In this document: positions 1 through 4,665 of the stretch, in pieces | Layout: each line of letters starts with the position of its first letter | How positions within the stretch are numbered: the first letter of the stretch is position 1 | Source: Nitriliruptorales bacterium | Lineage (GTDB): Bacteria; Actinomycetota; Nitriliruptoria; Euzebyales; Egibacteraceae | Direction of reading: 5' to 3' | DNA: 5,087 nt | NCBI GenBank assembly: GCA_007133145.1 | Contig: SLNF01000091.1 | Span: 1-5,087, forward strand | The notes under the pieces: model-generated | Seen by the model: the letters and a program-made list of their open reading frames with translations, nothing else | Databases searched by the model: none | What the model was told of the DNA's origin: nothing | Position numbers and translations under genes: made by a program

Positions 1-483
1 GGGCTCGTCCATCACCAGCAGCGGCGCGCGGGTCATGAGCGCGGCGATCACCGCGATCTTCTGCCGGTTGCCCTTGGAGTAGGACCGGCCGCGCTTGGAC
101 GGGTCGAAATTGAAGCGCTCAACGAGCGCATCCCGGTAGCCCTCGTCGTAGCCGCCGGCGACGGTGCCGAGCAGATCGAGGATCTGCCCACCCGACAGCT
201 GCGGCCACACCGCGAACTCCCCGGGGATGAACGCCAGCTGCCGGTGCGCCTGCACCGGCTGCTGCCAGGCATCGAGGCCGAAGATCTCCGCGCTGCCGCC
301 GGAGGGCTTGAGCAGCCCCAGCAGGGTCCGCAGCGTCGTGGTCTTACCCGCCCCGTTGGGACCGAGCAGCCCCACGATCTCGCCCTCATGGATATCGAGG
401 GTGAAGCGGTCGAGGGCGGTCAGATTGCCGTAGCGCTTCGTCAGCCCCTGCAGGCTCACGACGGGGGCGCCGGCGGATGCCAT
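1..483 (-). CDS. ABC transporter ATP-binding protein (ABC-2 exporter type), 3' end cut by window edge
   Basis: ATPase subunit of an ABC exporter; it would hydrolyse ATP at the inner face of the membrane to drive a separate permease, probably encoded just outside the left edge. The visible 161 residues hold Walker A GPNGAGKTT (41-49), a signature-type motif YSKGNRQK (135-142) in place of canonical LSGGQ, and Walker B LLVMDEP (155-161), where the window ends; the D-loop and switch His are not visible. The usual Q-loop Gln is replaced: the segment reads AFIPGEFAVWP (84-94), with Gly at the expected Gln position. From family knowledge, this P-G plus SKGNRQK pattern marks an actinobacterial subgroup of ABC-2 type ATPases often annotated as antibiotic or drug exporters; substrate unknown. 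The ATG at 483 is chosen for its strong SD. An in-frame ATG at 543 would add 20 residues but has a poorer SD. Asp codons are half GAT (4 of 8), unlike the nearly all-GAC neighbours. Confidence 0.93.
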   Translation of the reverse strand, partial: MASAGAPVVSLQGLTKRYGNLTALDRFTLDIHEGEIVGLLGPNGAGKTTTLRTLLGLLKPSGGSAEIFGLDAWQQPVQAHRQLAFIPGEFAVWPQLSGGQILDLLGTVAGGYDEGYRDALVERFNFDPSKRGRSYSKGNRQKIAVIAALMTRAPLLVMDEP

Positions 484-760
484 GCGAATCAACTCCCCTC
501 CGGGCTCGGACGATGGCGCGCCGAGGAGTGAGAGATCACCCATGACGATTCCCAGGTCGCCCCCGGACCGGATCGACCATTGGGCCCTGAGGCGCGCGAC
601 CTTGGTCGCAGCCTGGCAGCCCCAGGCCTGCCGCAGCCGCTGCCGAGACCATGGGGCCTTGGACTCGCCTGACCCCTGCCGGCCGGCCCTTCCCAGCCGT
701 GAGGCCGCCCCGGATGGTCGCGATGGACGGGGGCGCTTGCGGCGCGAGCGGGGAGGGGCG
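484..760. other. Divergent intergenic region between the ABC ATPase and GNAT genes
   Basis: These 277 bases separate two divergent genes and should hold both promoters. No convincing -35/-10 pair can be picked by eye. The plus frame is open from an ATG at 482 into the GNAT gene, but its translation is an Arg/Pro-rich low-complexity string with no GNAT-like residues, so it is taken as non-coding. An imperfect direct repeat is visible: GACCATTGGGCCCTGA at 575-590 and GACCATGGGGCCTTGG at 647-662 (13 of 16 identical, 72 nt apart). It could be a paired regulator site or chance. Confidence 0.5.
493..501 (-). promoter_or_regulatory. Ribosome binding site of the ABC ATPase
   Basis: On the minus strand the sequence GGAGGGGAG lies 9 nt before the ATG at 483. 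It supports that start over the in-frame ATG at 543, which is preceded only by a weak TGGGAA. Confidence 0.75.
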
Positions 761-1423
761 ATGGACGCACCACCGGGCAGGCCACCAACGCCACGAGGCG
801 GGGAGGAGTCGGGGCGCGAGCCCGTCACCGTCCGCAAGGCCACCCGCGCGGACGCCGGCGCGCTCGTCGACGTCCTCGTGCGCTCCTTCGACGCCGACCC
901 GGTCGTGAACTGGTTCGTGCGCCAGGACGAGCGCCGCGCGGAGGGCTTCGAGGTCTTCTTCGACATGGCGGTGCGGCAGTTGACCCTGCCGCACGGGGAG
1001 GTCTACACGACGTCGGACCGCGCGGGAGCCGCGTTGTGGGTCCCGCCGGGCAAGTCGCGGATGGGGTGGGCACGGCAGTTGCTGCTGCTACCCCGCGGTC
1101 TGCGCGTGGCCGGGCCGAGGGGGCTGCCCCGGAACCTGCGCTCGCTCGCCGCCCTCGACCGCCTGCACCCGCGCTGGCCCCACCTCTACTTGATGTTCAT
1201 CGGCGTCCACCCCGACCAGCAGGGCCGCGGCATCGGCAGCGCGCTCATGCGCCCCGTCGTGGAGCAGTGCGACCGCACGGGTCTGTCCGCCTACCTCGAG
1301 GGCACCGCCGAGGACAACGTCCGGCTCTACGAGCGCTTCGGCTTCCGCACCGTGCAGCAACTCGCCCTGCCCGGCGGCGGGCCGACGTCGTGGCTCATGT
1401 GGCGGATGCCGGCGACCGGCTGA
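761..1423 (+). CDS. GNAT-family N-acetyltransferase
   Basis: Predicted cytoplasmic acetyltransferase of 220 aa that would move the acetyl group of acetyl-CoA to an amine; the substrate cannot be read from sequence. The fold starts near residue 22 (VTVRKATRADAGALVDVL), after a disordered Pro/Gly-rich leader. Motif A, the acetyl-CoA pyrophosphate loop, is FIGVHPDQQGRGIGSALM (146-163) with the Q-x-x-G-x-G core QGRGIG at 154-159. Motif B is NVRLYERFGF (186-195). The mid-protein ALWVPPG (91-97) is typical of a common actinobacterial GNAT subgroup. The ATG at 761 is chosen because GGAGG lies at 752-756 (a short 4-nt spacing) and homology-like sequence starts soon after; upstream in-frame ATGs at 482 and 542 only add low-complexity sequence. 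It converges on the membrane operon (36-nt gap) and diverges from the ABC ATPase gene. Family assignment is firm; role is unknown. Confidence 0.93.
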   Translation: MDAPPGRPPTPRGGEESGREPVTVRKATRADAGALVDVLVRSFDADPVVNWFVRQDERRAEGFEVFFDMAVRQLTLPHGEVYTTSDRAGAALWVPPGKSRMGWARQLLLLPRGLRVAGPRGLPRNLRSLAALDRLHPRWPHLYLMFIGVHPDQQGRGIGSALMRPVVEQCDRTGLSAYLEGTAEDNVRLYERFGFRTVQQLALPGGGPTSWLMWRMPATG

Positions 1424-1459
1424 CCGCGCGGGCACCGCCGCGCCTCGTCGACGCGGGGC

Positions 1460-2401
1460 TCAGCGCACCCTGAAGGAGGCCACGCCGCCGGCGAGCTCGA
1501 TCTCGGCGCGGTGGGCGGCCTCCTCGAAGCCCACCGAGCGGTAGCGGTCGCCGTCGCGCGGGAAGCGCCGCTCGTCGACGTCGACGCTCGCGAGGGCCCC
1601 GCGCGTGCGGACCGACGCGGCGGTCCCCTGCGGCACCCGCACGTCGACGTCGGCGGCACCGGCGTCGACCTCGACACGGGTGTGACCCCGGGCCGGCACC
1701 TCGAGGTCGAGGTCGCTCGCACCGGTGCCGACCCGCAGCGAGCGCACCGCGGTGCGGGCGAGCTCGAGTCGGACCTCGCTCGCCCCGGTGCGGACCTCGA
1801 GGTCGATCGGCAGGCCCTCGGGCAGCGCGAGGCGCCACTCGAGCGGGCGGCGCAGCCGCGCGACCTCCTCGAGATCGCCGGGGGGCCGCAGCGTCACCTC
1901 GAGCCGGTCCCCCACCCGGGTGGCGACCGTCCGGGCCCCCCCTGCCGCGGTGCCCTCGCAGACGAGCCCCTCGCCCGCACCACCGGAGAGGTGCAGCGAC
2001 CCCGCCCCGTGGGCGAGCACGAGCCGCGCGGAGGTCGCGCCCTCGGTGGCCACCGCGACGGCCTCCTCGGCGCGACCACGCCGCGGGCCGAGCGTCGCGC
2101 TCACGACGAGGGCGACGCCGGCGGCGACGAGGAGCACCGGCACGAGCGGGATCCCCGCGGGCAGGCCGCCGAGCTCGCCGATCGCGACGACCCCGCCGAC
2201 GACGGTGAGCACGATCGGCCAGCCCGCCGAGCCCTCCTGTCGGGCCTGCGGGTGGGCGAGGAGCACGATGCCGGCGGCCAGCGCCGCCCACGGCCACGCC
2301 GAGGCGTCGTCGGCGACCGCGCCCACCGCCCGCAGCAGCAGCACGAGGCCGAGGACCGACAGCCCGACCCCCCAGCCGAGCGCGGCGCGCACCCCGTTCA
2401 C
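1460..2401 (-). CDS. Gene A: four-TM membrane protein with C-terminal beta-repeat (LiaF/DUF4097 'toast-rack'-like) domain
   Basis: A 313-aa membrane protein, last gene of the C-B-A operon. Predicted membrane segments lie at about 9-30, 35-50, 61-80 and 84-104, forming two hairpins of the LiaF/DUF5668 type. A basic patch PRRGR (106-110) then leads into a soluble domain (about 112-313) built of short valine-rich strands separated by Gly-Ala turns. Three clear rungs are spaced exactly 21 residues apart: VRTGASEVRLEL (203-214), VGTGASDLDLEV (224-235) and VDAGAADVDVRV (245-256), with weaker ones near 264 and 302. This regularity indicates a beta-roll or solenoid as in DUF4097 and LiaF C-terminal domains. 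Such proteins often act in sensing cell-envelope stress with two-component or PspC partners; none is visible here. The start is GTG at 2401, overlapping the stop of the last six-codon micro-ORF as GTGA. No ATG start is available. Function is inferred from fold class only. Confidence 0.82.
   Translation of the reverse strand: MNGVRAALGWGVGLSVLGLVLLLRAVGAVADDASAWPWAALAAGIVLLAHPQARQEGSAGWPIVLTVVGGVVAIGELGGLPAGIPLVPVLLVAAGVALVVSATLGPRRGRAEEAVAVATEGATSARLVLAHGAGSLHLSGGAGEGLVCEGTAAGGARTVATRVGDRLEVTLRPPGDLEEVARLRRPLEWRLALPEGLPIDLEVRTGASEVRLELARTAVRSLRVGTGASDLDLEVPARGHTRVEVDAGAADVDVRVPQGTAASVRTRGALASVDVDERRFPRDGDRYRSVGFEEAAHRAEIELAGGVASFRVR
1634..1795 (-). repeat. Internal 21-residue (63-bp) beta-rung repeat in gene A
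   Basis: Three consecutive units carry the pattern V-x-[TA]-G-A-[SA]-[ED]-[VL]-x-[LV]-x-[LV], starting at residues 203, 224 and 245 of gene A. The spacing of 21 residues is constant. The DNA is also visibly similar between units, for example around 1710-1735 and 1773-1798, suggesting duplication of one rung rather than only fold convergence. Confidence 0.7.
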
Positions 2402-2465
2402 CGGCGCACCCCGTTCACCGGCGCACCCCGCTCACCGGCGCACCCCGCTCACCGGCGCACCCCGC
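2387..2465. repeat. 17-bp tandem repeat spanning the B/A gene junction
   Basis: The plus-strand unit is CCGGCGCACCCCG[TC]TCA. Full copies lie at 2401-2417 (TTCA), 2418-2434 (CTCA) and 2435-2451 (CTCA), flanked by a 14-nt partial copy at 2387-2400 and a 14-nt partial copy at 2452-2465. The only difference between full copies is one T/C, so the array is recent or kept uniform. It covers the last codons of gene B and the first codons of gene A. Read on the minus strand, each unit holds GGGG, seven bases, then GTGA, which is a weak SD followed by an overlapping start and stop. The unit length is not a multiple of three. Confidence 0.95.
2398..2452 (-). other. Chain of three six-codon micro-ORFs coupled by GTGA overlaps between genes B and A
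   Basis: On the minus strand three minimal ORFs follow gene B: 2452-2432 (MSGVRR), 2435-2415 (MSGVRR) and 2418-2398 (MNGVRR). Each starts with GTG whose last two bases are part of the preceding TGA: gene B stop/ORF1, ORF1/ORF2, ORF2/ORF3 and ORF3/gene A all overlap as GTGA. The peptides match the C-terminus of gene B (RGVRR), and their starts match gene A (MNGVR), as expected from duplication of the junction. Coupled re-initiation is a known mechanism at such overlaps; whether ribosomes really walk this chain is inference. The peptides themselves are probably not functional products. Confidence 0.6.
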
Positions 2466-2661
2466 GATCCGCGCGGCCCCGCGTCACCGCGGTGGCGAGG
2501 ACGATGATCCCGGCGAGGATGAGCAGCATCGGCACGAGGACTGCGCCGCGCACGTCCCACACGCCGAGGGCCTCGAGGAGGTAGGCGCCGCCGAGCACGA
2601 CGAAGACCGCCCCCCAGACGAGCGCGGACAGGTCCGCCGGCCGGCGCTCCGACTCGCTCAT
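2449..2661 (-). CDS. Gene B: small two-TM membrane protein (LiaF/DUF5668-like hairpin)
   Basis: A 70-aa integral membrane protein, middle gene of the operon. After a short charged N-terminus (SESERRPAD) it has TM1 at about 12-31 (ending VVLGGAYLLEALGV) and TM2 at about 38-59 (LVPMLLILAGIIVLATAV), then a basic tail RGRADRGVRR. The G-x-x-L-L-x-x-L-G then P-x-L-L-x-x-A-G pattern is that of the small membrane module found alone (DUF5668-like) or at the N-terminus of LiaF-type proteins, and it recurs in its neighbours A and C. The ATG at 2661 overlaps the stop of gene C as ATGA, and its own stop overlaps the first micro-ORF start as GTGA, so it is probably translated by coupling. It might assemble with A and C in the membrane; no enzymatic residues are seen. 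Confidence 0.85.
   Translation of the reverse strand: MSESERRPADLSALVWGAVFVVLGGAYLLEALGVWDVRGAVLVPMLLILAGIIVLATAVTRGRADRGVRR
2658..2661 (-). promoter_or_regulatory. ATGA stop/start overlap coupling genes C and B
   Basis: The minus strand reads CGGCGATGAGC: the TGA of gene C and the ATG of gene B share bases. No separate strong SD is needed for B if ribosomes re-initiate, so the two proteins are likely made in a linked ratio. Confidence 0.8.
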
Positions 2662-3350
2662 CGCCGCACCTCCACGCGTCCGATCCCAGCGGAGGCCTCG
2701 AGGACGAGCACCGGCTCACCCTCGACGGTCTCGGTCGCCGACACGCCCAACCCTCCCTGGCTGCGTCCCAGCACGAGGGTCTCGCCGATGCCCACGCTCG
2801 CCTCGACCTCGGCACCGACGGCCTCGGGCAGGACGACGACGACCTCCCCGATGCCGACGCTCACCGGCACGGTGAGGCCCTCCTCGAGGTCGTCGAGGCC
2901 GCGCAGGTCGACCTCGAGCGAGCCGACGCCGAGCTCGAAGCCCTCCTCGGCGGTAGCGGCGTCGACCGGCTGCTCCGCACGCTCCCCGACCCCGGCGACG
3001 ACAGCGGCCATCGGGTCGGCGGTCAGGAGCACGAGGACCCCGAGCACGATGCCCGCAGCGATGAGCCCACCGTGGGACTCCCGCCGGGCGGTCGCGAGCA
3101 GCGCCACGCCGACGAGCGCGAGCAGGGCCGGCAACACCGCCTGCCAACGGACCTCGGCGAGCTCTGCGGCGTCGACGAGCCACAGCCCGCCGATGAGGAC
3201 GAGCGCAAGCCCGGTGAGCAGGCGGTCGAGCGGCAGGCGCTCGCCGTCGGACCCCTCGGGCGGGGAGCCCGCCGAGCCCTCCGGCGCGGGGCCACCCCCG
3301 TCGACGACCTCCCCGCCGGGACCGTGGGATCCGGGCGCCTCGTCAGTCAT
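2658..3350 (-). CDS. Gene C: membrane protein with acidic leader, three TMs and short beta-repeat ('toast-rack'-like) domain
   Basis: A 230-aa membrane protein and first gene of the operon. Residues 1-40 are an acidic, Gly/Pro-rich disordered leader. Membrane segments are at about 43-61, 68-88 and 95-120; the first two form the same hairpin module as gene B (LVLIGGLWLVDAAEL, then VLPALLALVGVALLATA). From about 135 a small domain has repeated G-[VI]-G strand starts: LGVGSLEVDL (140-149), SVGIGEVVVVLP (164-175), SVGIGETLVLG (185-195) and SAGIGRVEVRR (220-230), ending exactly at the last rung. This matches the C-terminal beta-repeat domain of LiaF (DUF2154) and PspC-associated 'toast-rack' proteins, which take part in envelope-stress signalling; no PspC domain is present. 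The ATG at 3350 has GAGGAG at 3356-3361 with 5-nt spacing. A very long antisense reading frame runs upstream of it but lies opposite the hydrolase gene and is not coding. Confidence 0.85.
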   Translation of the reverse strand: MTDEAPGSHGPGGEVVDGGGPAPEGSAGSPPEGSDGERLPLDRLLTGLALVLIGGLWLVDAAELAEVRWQAVLPALLALVGVALLATARRESHGGLIAAGIVLGVLVLLTADPMAAVVAGVGERAEQPVDAATAEEGFELGVGSLEVDLRGLDDLEEGLTVPVSVGIGEVVVVLPEAVGAEVEASVGIGETLVLGRSQGGLGVSATETVEGEPVLVLEASAGIGRVEVRR

Positions 3351-3524
3351 GCCGACTCCTCGAACCGGGCGGCACCGAGCTGTGCCACGACCCTCCGCAG
3401 CATGCCCAGCCCGGCTGCCGGGCCCAGCGGCGAACGACGCGGTCCTGCGGGACCTTCGCCCTTGTCCGAGTCGACGGCGCATGCCAGACAGGGGAACTCC
3501 CCCACCCCTCAGGAGGCCTTTGGC
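3351..3524. promoter_or_regulatory. Divergent promoter region with three inverted repeats
   Basis: This is the only non-coding gap that can hold promoters for both the C-B-A operon (minus) and the hydrolase (plus). Three short perfect inverted repeats are seen: GCCCGG-CTG-CCGGGC (3409-3423), GGTCC-TGCG-GGACC (3441-3454) and GGGG-AACT-CCCC (3491-3502). The last lies just upstream of the hydrolase SD. They could be operators, leader hairpins or chance in GC-rich DNA. A TTGTCC at 3462-3467 resembles a -35 box for the plus strand, but no good -10 follows it. Confidence 0.5.
3511..3516 (+). promoter_or_regulatory. Ribosome binding site of the alpha/beta hydrolase
   Basis: A perfect AGGAGG lies 8 nt before the ATG at 3525 and fixes the start; the frame is open far upstream but only antisense to gene C. 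The C-rich stretch just before it (3498-3510) could pair with the SD and hide it in the mRNA. Confidence 0.85.
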
Positions 3525-4658
3525 ATGCCGGCACACGACGACCGTTCCCGAGCCGACCGGGGCGACGGCGCCGACGCACAGGCACCCGCAGGGGACAGCG
3601 GGCCACCGCGGCCGCGCCGCAGCCTCCCCCGGCGCCTCGCCCGCCTCGCCGGCTTCGGGGCGGCCGGGCTCGCCGGCCTCGTCGTGCTCGCCCTCGTCGT
3701 GACCGCGACGCTCGATGCGGTCGACCGTCGGCGCGTCCCTGCACCCGGCGAGCTCGTCGAGCTCGCCGACGGTCGCGAGCTGCACCTCGAGGTGAGTGGC
3801 GACGATGACGCTGATGGGTCCGATGGAAACCGGCCAACCGTGGTCCTCGAGGCCGGCGCGGGCGGCACCGCGGCGACCTACGCCTGGCTGCGCGAGGCGC
3901 TCGCCGAGCACACCACCGTCGTGGCCTACGACCGCGCGGGCTACGGCTTCAGCGACCCGGCCGCCGGCCCACCCGAGGCCGCCGCGGCCGTCGCCGACCT
4001 CCGCGAGGGCCTCGACGCCGCCGGCCTCGAGGGGCCCTTCGTCCTCGTCGGCCACAGCCTCGGCGCCGGCTACGCGCGCGTCTTCGCCGCCACCCACCCC
4101 GAGGAGGTCGCCGGGCTCGTGCTCCTCGACCCCGTCCACGAGGAGCAGTTCGAGCGCCTGCCGCCCGAGGAGCGCGACGCGCTCGAGCAGGCGCAGGAAC
4201 AGCTCGCCGTCGCGCCGCTGCTCGCCCGTCTCGGGGTGTTCCGCCTCGCCGATCCTCAGGCCGACGTCGTCGCCGCACTGCCCGACGAGGCCGGTGCGCA
4301 GCACCGTGCACGTTCGGTCACCGCCGCAGGGATGGGTGCCTACGGCGCGGAGATGGGCGCCCTGCTCGACCTGCTCGACGAGGTCGGCAGCACCGCGACC
4401 GAGCCGGCCTTCGGCGGTGTGCCGGCGCGGGTGGTCAGCGCCGGCGAGCCGGGTGAGGGCGAGTCGCCGGAGGGGCGGGAGGTCATGGACAGCCTCCACG
4501 CCGAGCTCGCCGACCGCTCACCGGCGGCGCGCCACGTCACCGTCGAGGGCGCCGACCACCTCGGCCTCGTCGTCGACGCGGCGCACACCGACGCGGTGGC
4601 CGAGGTCGTCATGGGACTGCTCGAGCAGGTGCCGGCGCCGGCGCCCGACGCGGACTGA
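3525..4658 (+). CDS. Membrane-anchored alpha/beta hydrolase
   Basis: A 377-aa serine hydrolase of the alpha/beta-hydrolase fold, probably an esterase, lipase or related enzyme of unknown substrate. A polar leader ends in a basic stretch RPRRSLPRRLAR (29-40), followed by one hydrophobic segment (about 42-62), a typical N-in signal anchor that would place the catalytic domain outside the cytoplasm. Fold landmarks are VVLEAGAGGTAATY (106-119, oxyanion region), YDRAGYGFSD (135-144) and the nucleophile elbow VGHSLGAG (175-182) with Ser178. The likely catalytic His is His345 in GADHLG. The acid is uncertain: Asp202 in LLDPVHEE or a Glu near 308-311 in SAGEPGEGE. An acidic insertion at 91-103 holds a D-x-D-x-D-G string (93-98) and uses unusual codons. 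The gene diverges from operon C-B-A and converges, with a 7-nt gap, on the TMEM175-like gene. Confidence 0.92.
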   Translation: MPAHDDRSRADRGDGADAQAPAGDSGPPRPRRSLPRRLARLAGFGAAGLAGLVVLALVVTATLDAVDRRRVPAPGELVELADGRELHLEVSGDDDADGSDGNRPTVVLEAGAGGTAATYAWLREALAEHTTVVAYDRAGYGFSDPAAGPPEAAAAVADLREGLDAAGLEGPFVLVGHSLGAGYARVFAATHPEEVAGLVLLDPVHEEQFERLPPEERDALEQAQEQLAVAPLLARLGVFRLADPQADVVAALPDEAGAQHRARSVTAAGMGAYGAEMGALLDLLDEVGSTATEPAFGGVPARVVSAGEPGEGESPEGREVMDSLHAELADRSPAARHVTVEGADHLGLVVDAAHTDAVAEVVMGLLEQVPAPAPDAD

Positions 4659-4665
4659 GCGGGGG

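Noticed and set aside
184..198. LSGGQ string in the ABC ATPase taken as the signature motif
   Set aside because: It lies at residues 96-100, before the helical region and far from Walker B. The true signature position is YSKGNRQK at 135-142, just ahead of Walker B.
482..760. N-terminal extension of the GNAT protein from the ATG at 482 or 542
   Set aside because: The extra 93 or 73 residues are Arg/Pro-rich low complexity, overlap the divergent ABC gene start region, and the ATG at 761 has its own SD.
1424..1459. Terminator between the convergent GNAT gene and gene A
   Set aside because: Only a 5-bp stem (CCGCG 1438-1442 with CGCGG 1452-1456) and the palindrome CGTCGACG (1446-1453) are seen, with no T-run; too weak to call.
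2387..2465. CRISPR array or mobile-element end at the 17-bp repeats
   Set aside because: There are no spacers, the units are directly abutting, and there are no flanking inverted repeats or transposase; the repeat is explained by the gene junction geometry.
1511..2584. Long plus-strand open frames opposite genes A and B
   Set aside because: They are Arg/Pro/His-rich mirror frames with no recognisable domains, while the minus strand encodes clear membrane segments and beta repeats.
3462..3490. Sigma-70-like promoter for the hydrolase starting at TTGTCC
   Set aside because: At 17 bp spacing the -10 position reads CAGACA, which fits the consensus poorly.
2658..4499. A 613-codon minus-strand open frame covering gene C and most of the region opposite the hydrolase
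   Set aside because: Only the last 230 codons (from ATG 3350 with a good SD) look like protein. The rest lies antisense to the well-supported hydrolase and is open because of GC-biased third positions.
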